Origin: Paenibacillus sp. 1011MAR3C5
GTDB taxonomy: Bacteria; Bacillota; Bacilli; Paenibacillales; Paenibacillaceae
Direction: 5' to 3'
DNA: 64,000 nt
NCBI RefSeq assembly: GCF_003591485.1
Contig: NZ_QZCF01000012.1
Location: 1 to 64,000, forward strand
A program made the position numbers and the translations under genes. The notes beneath the pieces were generated by a model. The model was not told the DNA's origin. It saw only the letters and a list, made by a program, of their open reading frames with translations, and did not search any database. Every line of letters begins with the position of its first letter. Position 1 is the stretch's first letter. Below, one piece after another: positions 8,304-17,051 of the stretch.

Positions 8304-9184
8304 GGACACAGCGAAGCTATTCGATACAAGCAAGCAATGGCATGAATGGAGAAGCGGGGACGCTTTATTTGGTGGGGACGCCGATTGGCAACCTGGAGGA
8401 TATGACGATGCGCGCCATTCGTACCCTGAAGGAAGTGGATCTGATTGCAGCCGAGGATACGAGGCAATCCCGCAAATTGCTCACCCATTTCGACATTCAT
8501 ACGCGTCTGGTCAGCTATCATGAGCATAATAAGGCTGCAAGCGGTCCTGAGCTTATACGCCTGCTGACCGAGGGACAATCCATTGCCCTCGTGAGCGATG
8601 CGGGATTGCCGGCCATATCCGATCCGGGTGCCGATCTTGTTGCGGATGCGACAGCACAAGGAATACCGGTAGTCCCTGTACCGGGTGCGAATGCGGCCTT
8701 GTCGGCCCTTATCATGTCAGGATTGCCGACGGATCGATTCCTGTTCGCCGGATTTCCGCCTAGGGAGAAGAAGTCACTTGGAAAGTGGCTGAAGGATCTG
8801 TCGGGACAAACTGTGACACTTATTATGTACGAATCGCCGCATCGGCTGACGAAGACGCTGGATGCGATGCTTGAGCAACTTGGCGACCGAAGAGCGGCAG
8901 TCATCCGAGAGTTGACCAAGCGGCATGAGGAAGCAGTGAGAGGAACGTTGTCTGAATGCCAGGACTGGTTTCGGGACCATGACCCACTGGGCGAGTTCTG
9001 TATCGTCGTGGAAGGCGCAGAAGCGGTGCAGTCGTCCAATGAAGATATGTGGTGGTTTGAGCTGGATGTAGCTGCGCATGTCGCTCACTACGAGACAACG
9101 ATGGATCGGAAGGAAGCGATTAAGAAGGCGGCCATCGACCGGGGAGTACCCAAGCGAGACGTCTATAATGAAGTAAATCGATAG
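8300..9184 (+). CDS. rsmI: 16S rRNA (cytidine-2'-O)-methyltransferase RsmI
   Basis: This enzyme 2'-O-methylates C1402 of 16S rRNA in the decoding centre, using SAM. The 294-residue protein has the tetrapyrrole-methylase fold, with GTLYLVGTPIGNLEDMT near the N-terminus, AAEDTRQSRKLL, and the SAM-binding segment LVSDAGLPAISDPG. An extra 15-20 residues precede the usual family start, so translation could also begin at the ATG inside SNGMNGEAG (8342), although the overlap with trmN6 and the nearby GAAGGAG favour 8300. It is the last gene before the convergent abrB. Confidence 0.95.
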   Translation: MRTQRSYSIQASNGMNGEAGTLYLVGTPIGNLEDMTMRAIRTLKEVDLIAAEDTRQSRKLLTHFDIHTRLVSYHEHNKAASGPELIRLLTEGQSIALVSDAGLPAISDPGADLVADATAQGIPVVPVPGANAALSALIMSGLPTDRFLFAGFPPREKKSLGKWLKDLSGQTVTLIMYESPHRLTKTLDAMLEQLGDRRAAVIRELTKRHEEAVRGTLSECQDWFRDHDPLGEFCIVVEGAEAVQSSNEDMWWFELDVAAHVAHYETTMDRKEAIKKAAIDRGVPKRDVYNEVNR

Positions 9185-9217
9185 GATGCGAGGGAGGGTC
9201 CAATAGAATGGCCGGAG

Positions 9218-9258
9218 AAAAAAAAGGACCTTCCTGGCCGGGTTCTAGCGCAGGAAGG
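9218..9258 (-). terminator. Terminator of abrB (minus strand)
   Basis: Read on the minus strand, an 8-bp stem CCTTCCTG/CAGGAAGG is followed by TCC and eight T. It lies 65 nt beyond the abrB stop and also separates abrB from rsmI. Confidence 0.7.
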
Positions 9259-9322
9259 CAACAAGGAGTATAAAAAGGTTAGAATTAACAAGTAGGTATA
9301 AATTGATTATAACCGATTTTTT

Positions 9323-9577
9323 TTATTTTGTCACAGGAGTAGGCATTTCTGATAAACAAATATGGCAAACAATTTTTCCTTTGAAGTAGGAAACGTTCTC
9401 TGCATTGCCGCAGAAGATACAAGCAGGCTCATATTTCTTCAGCATAATGCGCTCTCCGTCTACATAAATTTCAAGCGCGTCCTTCTCGCCAATACCCAGT
9501 GTACGGCGCAGCTCAATTGGAATTACCACACGGCCCAGCTCATCAACTTTACGTACGATACCTGTTGATTTCATCAT
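9323..9577 (-). CDS. abrB: Transition-state regulator AbrB, variant with cysteine-rich C-terminus
   Basis: AbrB represses stationary-phase and sporulation genes during growth. Residues 3-50 are nearly identical to the B. subtilis DNA-binding domain (STGIVRKVDELGRVVIPIEL segment, then DALEIYVDGE). The C-terminal part differs: instead of the Bacillus multimerisation domain it has two CxxC pairs (Cys53/Cys56 and Cys71/Cys74), which look like a small zinc knuckle. The 84-residue gene is divergent from the HD hydrolase. Upstream are a good sigma-A promoter and two tandem Spo0A boxes placed as in B. subtilis abrB, so repression by phosphorylated Spo0A is likely. Confidence 0.95.
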   Translation of the reverse strand: MMKSTGIVRKVDELGRVVIPIELRRTLGIGEKDALEIYVDGERIMLKKYEPACIFCGNAENVSYFKGKIVCHICLSEMPTPVTK

Positions 9578-9606
9578 AATCTATCAATCCTCTCACAAAA
9601 TGTATT

Positions 9607-9623
9607 TTCGTCATCATTCGACA
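9607..9623 (-). promoter_or_regulatory. Tandem Spo0A boxes in the abrB leader
   Basis: On the minus strand TGTCGAA (9617-9623) and TGACGAA (9607-9613) are separated by 3 nt, both matching the 0A box TGNCGAA. They lie downstream of the abrB promoter, the same arrangement by which Spo0A~P represses abrB in B. subtilis. Confidence 0.85.
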
Positions 9624-9646
9624 ATGTTTGTAGATTCTATGTTACT

Positions 9647-9675
9647 ATAATACCAACTCTTCCCAAAACAGTCAA
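9647..9675 (-). promoter_or_regulatory. Sigma-A promoter of abrB
   Basis: On the minus strand TTGACT (9670-9675), a 17-bp spacer and TATTAT (9647-9652) form a near-consensus sigma-A promoter. Confidence 0.8.
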
Positions 9676-9759
9676 CCTAGAATCTTCTGCCAGATTGCTG
9701 TAACCACAAGCGATCTCGGGAGATCTTCCGACAATTGCTATGTAATAGAATACAACAGC

Positions 9760-9821
9760 TTCGACAATTTGGAAACTATTTTACGACACTATTCGACATT
9801 AGAACTGCGTTTTGTGTCGAA
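9760..9821. promoter_or_regulatory. Cluster of three Spo0A boxes upstream of the HD hydrolase
   Basis: Exact 0A-box heptamers occur at 9760-9766 (TTCGACA, minus), 9792-9798 (TTCGACA, minus) and 9815-9821 (TGTCGAA, plus), with near matches at 9726 and 9783. They occupy the space between abrB and the HD hydrolase start at 9846 and are separate from the abrB pair. Confidence 0.6.
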
Positions 9822-9845
9822 ACTATGAACAAAGGAGATGAGAAG

Positions 9846-11147
9846 ATGAGAGAGCCGTTAACGGAAGAAAAAGTATTCAAGGATCCGGTTCATGATTATG
9901 TATATGTCCAAGACCAGACGATATGGGAGCTTATTAATACGAAGGAGTTTCAGCGGCTTCGCCGGATCAGGCAGCTCGGTACAACGTACCTGACGTTCCA
10001 CGGAGCAGAGCATAGCCGATTCTCCCATTCGCTCGGCGTATACGAAATTACGCGGCGCATCATATCGCAATTCGAGCGCAGCGGTTACCCGGATTGGCCG
10101 TCCGAAGAACGGCTGGTCTCGCTCTGTGCCGCATTGCTTCATGATGTGGGTCACGGTCCCTTCTCGCATTCTTTGGAAGAAATATTCGACACCGACCATG
10201 AAGTATGGACCTGCAACATCCTGCTGGGCGACACGGACATCAATAGGGTGCTCCGTCAAGTATCCGATGACTTCCCGGACAAGGTAGCCGCAGTCATCCG
10301 CAAGACATATCCGAAGCCGATTGTCGTCAGCCTGATATCGAGCCAGATGGATGCGGACCGAATGGATTATTTGCTTCGGGACGCTTATTTCACCGGGGTT
10401 AACTACGGCACCTTCGATCTGGAGAGAATACTAAGGGTGCTGAGGCCGTATCAAGGCAAAATTGTCGTGAAGGAAAGCGGCATGCATGCCGTCGAGCATT
10501 ACCTGATGTCACGTTACCAAATGTACTGGCAAATTTACTTCCATCCCGTTACGCGCAGCTCAGAAATTATATTGAGGCAAATTTTCCGGCGGGCGCAGGA
10601 ATTGAATGAGCAAGGCTATACGTTCCGCTGGATGGCGGGACCGCTTCAGCAGCTCTTGAACAATACGCTTTCACTGGGCGACTACTTGAAGCTGGACGAA
10701 CCGCTTGCCCAGACGGCGTTCGCCGAATGGGCCGAGGAATCGGATGAGCTGCTTAGCGATCTGTGCCGTCGCTTCCAGCACAGACAGTTATATAAGTATG
10801 TAACCATCGATAACCCGGATGAATCACTTCTATTAGAGGTAGCCAATGCGCTGCAGACGGTTGGTCTCAATCCCGATTATCATATGGAGATTGATTACCC
10901 GTTCGATCTTCCGTATGACCTATATAGACCGGATCAGAACAATGGGGAAAAGCGTGAAAAAGCGCCGATTTTGTTGCTGGACAGCGAGGAACGAATCAGC
11001 GAGATTTCCATGAAATCCGACATTGTTCGTTCTATTACAGGATTGCATCAAGGGCAGTATCATCTTTATTTTCCGGAGGAGCCGCTGAGGGAGAATAAGG
11101 AGCTTCTGTCTGAGCGGATGCTGAAATTGTTCAAGCTCGACTTATAA
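9846..11147 (+). CDS. HD-domain phosphohydrolase (YwfO-like, dNTP triphosphohydrolase family)
   Basis: This 433-residue HD-superfamily enzyme is of the SAMHD1/dGTPase-like type, the same length as B. subtilis YwfO and similar at the N-terminus (KVFKDPVHDYV, EFQRLRRIRQLGTT). The metal-binding motif is LLHDVGHGPFSHSLE with H99-D100, preceded by HSRFSHSLG and followed by SQMDADRMDYLLRDA. The likely reaction is hydrolysis of deoxynucleoside triphosphates, but the substrate is not shown by sequence. AAAGGAG lies 8 nt before the ATG. It sits where metS is found in B. subtilis, and its upstream region is crowded with Spo0A boxes. Confidence 0.88.
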   Translation: MREPLTEEKVFKDPVHDYVYVQDQTIWELINTKEFQRLRRIRQLGTTYLTFHGAEHSRFSHSLGVYEITRRIISQFERSGYPDWPSEERLVSLCAALLHDVGHGPFSHSLEEIFDTDHEVWTCNILLGDTDINRVLRQVSDDFPDKVAAVIRKTYPKPIVVSLISSQMDADRMDYLLRDAYFTGVNYGTFDLERILRVLRPYQGKIVVKESGMHAVEHYLMSRYQMYWQIYFHPVTRSSEIILRQIFRRAQELNEQGYTFRWMAGPLQQLLNNTLSLGDYLKLDEPLAQTAFAEWAEESDELLSDLCRRFQHRQLYKYVTIDNPDESLLLEVANALQTVGLNPDYHMEIDYPFDLPYDLYRPDQNNGEKREKAPILLLDSEERISEISMKSDIVRSITGLHQGQYHLYFPEEPLRENKELLSERMLKLFKLDL

Positions 11148-11179
11148 TGAAATGAATGATTATAGGAGTGAAACGATAC

Positions 11180-11959
11180 ATGACTTTACCGGTACTTTTT
11201 GACACGCATACCCATCTTGATTCTTACAAATTCGACGATGACCGTGAGGCGGTTATCGAACGCGCGCGCGCGGCTGGTGTCGAGCTAATGGTTAATATTG
11301 GCTTTGACCGGGAGACGATTCCGACGACGATGGCACTGGCTGAGAAATATGACTTCATCTACGCAGCTGTCGGCTGGCATCCGGTGGAGAGCATCCATAT
11401 GAAGCCGGAGGATCTAGATTGGATCGAGGAGCTGTGCAAGCATGAGAAAGTCGTCGCCATCGGCGAGATAGGACTGGATTATCACTGGGATACATCGCCA
11501 AAGGACGTGCAGCATCGTGTATTCCGGGAGCAGATCAGGCTCGCGCGCAAGATCGGAAAGCCGATTGTCATCCATAACCGCGATGCGCATGAGGACATAA
11601 TTCGCATATTGAAGGAAGAGAAGGCCGAGGAGGTTGGCGGTGTGATGCATTGCTTCTCCGGAAGCTGGGAAACCGCCAAAATTTGTCTCGATATGAACTT
11701 CTATATCTCATTCGGAGGACCTGTCACTTACAAAAATGCAAGGGTGCCAAAAGAGGTTTTGGAAAGGGTTCCAATGAACCGACTTTTGATCGAAACAGAC
11801 TCCCCTTATCTAACACCTCATCCATATCGTGGCAAAAGAAATGAGACCTCTTATGTGGCACTTGTGGCGGAGACGGCAGCCGAAATTAAGGGGAAAACGG
11901 TGGAGGAAATTGCTCAAATCACAACCGAAAACGGTAAAAAATGTTTTGGAATCGTATGA
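11180..11959 (+). CDS. TatD family metal-dependent hydrolase
   Basis: This TIM-barrel metal-dependent hydrolase of about 259 residues is related to TatD/YcfH DNases (B. subtilis YabD). Metal ligands are visible in FDTHTHLD (H10, H12), GEIGLDYH, VIHNRDAH, MHCFSGS and ETDSPYL. Members have deoxyribonuclease activity in vitro. The ATG at 11180 is preferred over 11156 because TAGGAGTG lies about 9 nt upstream and the protein then starts as in relatives. It follows the HD hydrolase by about 30 nt, so both probably share a transcript. B. subtilis places it directly after metS. Confidence 0.92.
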   Translation: MTLPVLFDTHTHLDSYKFDDDREAVIERARAAGVELMVNIGFDRETIPTTMALAEKYDFIYAAVGWHPVESIHMKPEDLDWIEELCKHEKVVAIGEIGLDYHWDTSPKDVQHRVFREQIRLARKIGKPIVIHNRDAHEDIIRILKEEKAEEVGGVMHCFSGSWETAKICLDMNFYISFGGPVTYKNARVPKEVLERVPMNRLLIETDSPYLTPHPYRGKRNETSYVALVAETAAEIKGKTVEEIAQITTENGKKCFGIV

Positions 11960-12411
11960 AAGTCGGTTTAAAACCGAGAAATAAAGACCTTTCGCGCAAT
12001 AAAACTGATTTTTGTAGCCGAAATCACGTATATTTTTGAAGTTTTCCTGCTTTTTTCGTGAAAATCGCATTTTATCGCTTCTTTACAACTGGGCTCTGAT
12101 GAAGGTATCATTCAAATCAGAGCTTTTCGTTTTGTATTGGATTTCCAGTCTAGCAACCCATCATAAGCCTCATCAACACTCCTCACTCCCATCCCATCTG
12201 TGAACGCTTCGGCGCCTACCACACACATCCTTCACAAGGGCGACATCCATCCCAAGTTTGAATAAACGGTAAAACGTCGTCATAGGGATAAACAGGGAGG
12301 TGAGAGGGACTGCTTTACTGGAGCGCGTGCTTGCACGCCAATATATTATAGTCGCGTCAGTTGTAACATGCGTAACACTTGGCGGCGGGGCTATGAAGGA
12401 GGACCGAAGAA
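11960..12411. other. Intergenic region with terminator and yabE leader
   Basis: This 450-bp stretch contains an AT-rich segment, the tatD terminator (12093-12130) and a leader before yabE that includes an imperfect GCGTGC/GCACGC palindrome near 12326-12339 and a TATTATAG sequence near 12343. I see no convincing coding sequence or known riboswitch. In B. subtilis yabE is controlled by an antisense RNA, and I found no clear antisense promoter here. Confidence 0.4.
12093..12130 (+). terminator. Terminator after tatD
   Basis: An 8-bp stem GCTCTGAT/ATCAGAGC is followed by TTTTCGTTTT. Confidence 0.8.
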
Positions 12412-13563
12412 GTGGGATTAATCCAGTCATCTAAGGACACCCATGGGAAACGATCATCCAGCATGACTTTCGCAATGCGATGGAAGCATGGAAACTTGCG
12501 TTTGATTATGTTGAGCGCTGTAATCTCAATCGCTATGACTTTCATGTTTTTGGTGTTGTTGTACGGAACGGCTGTCAAAAGCGTATCCGTAGTAGTGAAT
12601 GGACAAGAAACCGTTGTGGAAACAAAACAATGGGTCCTGCAACGCCTACTGGATGAACAAGCTATTACAATTGGACCTCATGATGAGGTGTCTGTCCCGC
12701 TTAATTCACCGATTAAGAATGGGGACCGGGTCGAAGTGAATCATGCGATTCCGGTCGTTGTAAAAGCTGATGGCAAGACATCAACGGTGTACACGACAGA
12801 GAAGACGGTACAGGCGGCGATAGAGGAACTCAATCTAACGCTACGCAATGAAGATAAAATTAGTCCGTCCCTACACGAATCGGTTGAGGCGGAAGAGATG
12901 ATAACTATAGTTCGAGTGAACACGAAAGTGTCAGAGCTCGAGAAAACTGTGCCATTCTCTATCGTGAAGAAAGAAGACCCGACGCTGGAACAAGGCAAGG
13001 AGAAGGTCGTGCAGACCGGCAAGGAAGGCGTTGTGGTTGAGCAGAAGAAAGAAATGTACGAGGATGGCGTACTGGTATCGAACCAAGTTGTGAACAAAGT
13101 CGTTCAGACAGCAGCGGTGGATCAGGTGGTTGCGGTAGGCACCAAGAAGCCTGAGCCGAAGGTAACCGTACTGTCGAACAATAGTCCGAGTGTGATGACC
13201 GTGACGAAAGACGATGTGACATTCAAGGCCAAGAAGATGCTGAAGAATGTTACGCTGACAGCCTATTCGGCTGGCGTCTCGTCTACCGGCAAGGATAAGG
13301 ATCATCCGGACTATGGCATTACCGCCTCCGGCACTCGTGTGAAGGAAGGCCGCACCATTGCGGTTGACCCGAAGGTTATACCGATCGGTTGGTGGGTCTA
13401 TATCGAGGGCATTGGCTTCCGCCGTGCCGAGGATAAGGGCAGCGCCATAAAGGGCAATAAGATCGATGTTTATTTTGACAGCAATAGCCATGCTACGAAG
13501 TTCGGCAAGAAGACGGGATATACCGTCTACATTCTTGGTCCGAACAAACCGACGGCTAGCTAA
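12412..13563 (+). CDS. yabE: YabE-like cell-wall protein (DUF348 x2, G5 and 3D domains)
   Basis: This 383-residue exported protein is related to B. subtilis YabE and stationary-phase survival (Sps) proteins, regarded as functional analogues of resuscitation-promoting factors. An N-terminal membrane anchor spans about residues 31-52. Two DUF348 ubiquitin-like repeats follow (about 57-110 and 112-168), then a G5 domain (about 170-245) and a C-terminal 3D domain (about 285-380) with the conserved aspartates in AVDPKVIPIGWWVYI, AEDKGSAIKGNKIDVYF. It probably cleaves or remodels peptidoglycan. The GTG start has AGGAGG 9 nt upstream. A terminator follows, making it monocistronic. Confidence 0.93.
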   Translation: MGLIQSSKDTHGKRSSSMTFAMRWKHGNLRLIMLSAVISIAMTFMFLVLLYGTAVKSVSVVVNGQETVVETKQWVLQRLLDEQAITIGPHDEVSVPLNSPIKNGDRVEVNHAIPVVVKADGKTSTVYTTEKTVQAAIEELNLTLRNEDKISPSLHESVEAEEMITIVRVNTKVSELEKTVPFSIVKKEDPTLEQGKEKVVQTGKEGVVVEQKKEMYEDGVLVSNQVVNKVVQTAAVDQVVAVGTKKPEPKVTVLSNNSPSVMTVTKDDVTFKAKKMLKNVTLTAYSAGVSSTGKDKDHPDYGITASGTRVKEGRTIAVDPKVIPIGWWVYIEGIGFRRAEDKGSAIKGNKIDVYFDSNSHATKFGKKTGYTVYILGPNKPTAS

Positions 13564-13580
13564 CCTGCGTCAAGGCGAAG

Positions 13581-13626
13581 CGGGGCTGTTCCGAGGGTCA
13601 CATGACCACCGGAACAGCCCCGTTTG
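13581..13626 (+). terminator. Terminator after yabE
   Basis: A long stem (GGGGCTGTTCCG / CGGAACAGCCCC) is followed by a short T run. Confidence 0.75.
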
Positions 13627-13714
13627 CCTTGAACAATGGATGGTGTATCTTTGCATGATTAAGGAAGGTAGGATATGCTGAAGCTAAGGGAACGAACAGG
13701 AAGGAATGGGAACG

Positions 13715-15194
<1,480 letters not shown>

Positions 15195-15209
15195 CCTACA
15201 TTTTTGATC

Positions 15210-15237
15210 ACCATTCGAAGGGTCCGCCCATAGGATA
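15210..15237 (+). promoter_or_regulatory. Sigma-K promoter of yabG
   Basis: ACC at 15210-15212, a 16-bp spacer and CATAGGATA at 15229-15237 match the sigma-K pattern (AC, then CATAnnnTA). B. subtilis yabG is a late mother-cell gene under sigma-K. Confidence 0.7.
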
Positions 15238-15257
15238 GACGAAGAGGTGATTAACCT

Positions 15258-16130
15258 ATGAAGCAAGGGGACCTGGTCGTCCGCAAATCGTATGGCGGTG
15301 ACGTGTTGTTCCGTGTCGAAGATGTACGTACCCATAATGCCGTCCTGAAGGGCACGGACTACCGGCTGCTGGCGGATGCGCCAATTCCTGATCTGTCGGT
15401 CGTGCGCGATCCCGAATCTACGCGCGCAGTACAGCAGGTACGGATTAAAGTGAATGAATCATTAATGAAAATGCACACCGATAGAGAGCGGCAAGCGCTA
15501 GGCACAGAGGAATCCATCAGGCTTGCTCAGCAGCAGCAGAATGCCCATTACTTTGAGGTGCCCGGAAAGGTGCTTCATTTGGACGGAGACGGCAACTATC
15601 TGAAGAAGAGCATGCAGCTCTATAATACGATGCATGTTCCTGCTCACGGACTGCATATCCACGAATCTCAGATGGCGGATGTGCTGTATCGGCTGCTGCC
15701 CCAGATCAAGCCGGATATCGTCGTGATTACCGGACATGATGGTGTCCTTAAGAATCGCGCTCCGAACGAAGTCTACAGCCTTACGAGCTATAAGAATTCG
15801 CAGAACTTTGTGAATGCGGTGCGAGTGGCCAGGGAATATGAGAAGAATCGGGACGGCCTCATAGTAGTGGCCGGCGCTTGCCAATCGCATTTTGAGGCGC
15901 TCCTGCAGGCGGGCTCCAACTTTGCCAGTTCTCCGGGCCGCATCTTGATTCATGCGCTCGACCCGGTCTATATCGCGATCAAGGCCAGCTATACGTCCAT
16001 AAAAGAAGCCATCAATCTGCCTGATGTAATACATGGTACGATCAGCGGAATAGATGGCGTAGGCGGCATTGAGACGATGGGGCGGTACAGGGTAGGCTTG
16101 CCCAAACCCAAGGTAACGTCCGCGCCGTAG
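15258..16130 (+). CDS. yabG: Sporulation-specific protease YabG
   Basis: YabG is a cysteine protease of peptidase family U57 made late in the mother cell that trims spore-coat proteins such as SpoIVA and SafA. The 290-residue protein begins KQGDLVVRKSYGGDVLF and contains VVITGHDGVLKNR, a conserved His region, and VVAGACQSHFEALLQAG with the likely catalytic Cys/His residues. Length and sequence are typical. It has its own sigma-K-type promoter immediately upstream and GAGGTGA before the ATG, so it is likely transcribed independently of rsmA. Confidence 0.94.
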   Translation: MKQGDLVVRKSYGGDVLFRVEDVRTHNAVLKGTDYRLLADAPIPDLSVVRDPESTRAVQQVRIKVNESLMKMHTDRERQALGTEESIRLAQQQQNAHYFEVPGKVLHLDGDGNYLKKSMQLYNTMHVPAHGLHIHESQMADVLYRLLPQIKPDIVVITGHDGVLKNRAPNEVYSLTSYKNSQNFVNAVRVAREYEKNRDGLIVVAGACQSHFEALLQAGSNFASSPGRILIHALDPVYIAIKASYTSIKEAINLPDVIHGTISGIDGVGGIETMGRYRVGLPKPKVTSAP

Positions 16131-16215
16131 GTCGAATGGAAGGTATAATCAAGGGAATAATGCACAAACTATTGTTTAGATTTTCTCATTTTTAAAAAAA
16201 TGGGTGAAATCACCG

Positions 16216-16286
16216 TTGACAAGAGAAATATTGGACTGATATAATATTTTGCCTCATTTGACAAACCCTCTTTTTTTGGTTATAAT
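16216..16286 (+). promoter_or_regulatory. Two tandem consensus sigma-A promoters of veg
   Basis: The first promoter is TTGACA (16216-16221), an 18-bp spacer and TATAAT (16240-16245). The second is TTGACA (16258-16263), a 17-bp spacer and TATAAT (16281-16286). Both have perfect hexamers, and A/T-rich sequence with an A tract precedes them, resembling an UP element. The veg promoter of B. subtilis is known to be very strong. Confidence 0.93.
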
Positions 16287-16313
16287 GGACAAGGAAAGAG
16301 GTGGTAGCTGACA

Positions 16314-16586
16314 ATGGCAAAAAATGCGCTGTTGGATATAAAACGCAGCTTGGAAGCCCATGTGGGAGCCAAGATCCGTCTTCGGGCAAACGGTGGTCGC
16401 CGAAAGACCATTGAACGGACCGGCACGTTGGAAGAAATCTACCCTTCTGTGTTCATTGTTAAGCTGGATGAGGAACAGCACGCTTTCAAACGCGTTTCCT
16501 ACAGCTATGCGGACATCCTGACAGAATCCGTGGAAGTGACCGTGTGCAATGATGAGGGTCAAGTACGCATCGCTTTTCAACAATAG
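16314..16586 (+). CDS. veg: Veg protein, biofilm-associated regulator
   Basis: This 90-residue protein is highly similar to Veg ([27 protein letters not shown]). In B. subtilis Veg stimulates biofilm matrix gene expression by interfering with SinR; an RNA- or ribosome-linked role has also been proposed. The fold is a small SH3-like barrel. GAGGTGG lies upstream of the ATG, two consensus promoters drive it and a terminator closes it, so it is a heavily transcribed single gene. The position between yabG and sspF is conserved. Confidence 0.95.
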   Translation: MAKNALLDIKRSLEAHVGAKIRLRANGGRRKTIERTGTLEEIYPSVFIVKLDEEQHAFKRVSYSYADILTESVEVTVCNDEGQVRIAFQQ

Positions 16587-16622
16587 ATCGACATCAGTTT
16601 CATAAGGCCGATAAGGCATCTG

Positions 16623-16648
16623 GCGCAGAGCAATCTGTGCTTTTTTTT
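16623..16648 (+). terminator. Terminator after veg
   Basis: A 7-bp stem GCGCAGA/TCTGTGC (one G-T pair) is followed by eight T. Confidence 0.8.
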
Positions 16649-16650
16649 GC

Positions 16651-16679
16651 GCATAATCGCCTGTAGGGGACACATACTA
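16651..16679 (+). promoter_or_regulatory. Sigma-G promoter of sspF
   Basis: GCATA at 16651-16655, a 17-bp spacer and CATACTA at 16673-16679 match the sigma-G consensus at every position, directly after the veg terminator. Confidence 0.8.
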
Positions 16680-16742
16680 CCTTCGTCAAGCCGTAATTGC
16701 AGCATAAGATGAGCAAATTCTAGCCAGCGGAGGGATAGGGAT

Positions 16743-16928
16743 ATGGGACGCAGAAGGCGCAGCGTGATGTCAGAACAGCTTAAGTACGAGCTGGCCAAAG
16801 ACTTGGGTTTTTACGATACCGTCCAGCAGGAAGGCTGGGGCGGCATTAAAGCGAAGGATGCCGGCAACATGGTCAAACGAGCGATTCAGCTAGCGGAGCA
16901 GGCAGCGTCGAAGTCACAGCAGCCATAA
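16743..16928 (+). CDS. sspF: Small acid-soluble spore protein, SspF type
   Basis: This 61-residue protein contains [18 protein letters not shown] and [16 protein letters not shown], nearly identical to B. subtilis SspF. It is related to the alpha/beta SASP family that coats and protects spore DNA. It is expected in the forespore, in agreement with the perfect sigma-G promoter upstream. GGAGGGAT precedes the ATG, and a stem-loop terminator follows. It lies between veg and ispE exactly as in Bacillus. Confidence 0.95.
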   Translation: MGRRRRSVMSEQLKYELAKDLGFYDTVQQEGWGGIKAKDAGNMVKRAIQLAEQAASKSQQP

Positions 16929-16941
16929 TGAAGGTGCGTAG

Positions 16942-16995
16942 AAGCTAAACCTGGGCAGCCTGCAAAGATGCAGTTGCCATGGTTTAGCTTTTATT
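16942..16995 (+). terminator. Terminator after sspF
   Basis: A 10-bp stem AAGCTAAACC/GGTTTAGCTT encloses an inner GCAGCC..GCAGTTGC hairpin and is followed by a short T-rich run. TATAAT at 17008-17013 just downstream could be the -10 of an ispE promoter, but its -35 is poor. Confidence 0.7.
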
Positions 16996-17051
16996 GTATT
17001 CCTTTGTTATAATGAGGCTTAAGCTTAGAGACGAACGGGTGAACATATCGG

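Noticed and set aside
12250-12411. c-di-AMP (ydaO-type) riboswitch before yabE
   Set aside because: The conserved ydaO core sequences were not found by eye; a covariance search would be decisive.
12931-13491. Long minus-strand frame opposite yabE
   Set aside because: It is a shadow frame. The known B. subtilis yabE antisense RNA is non-coding and no antisense promoter was seen here.
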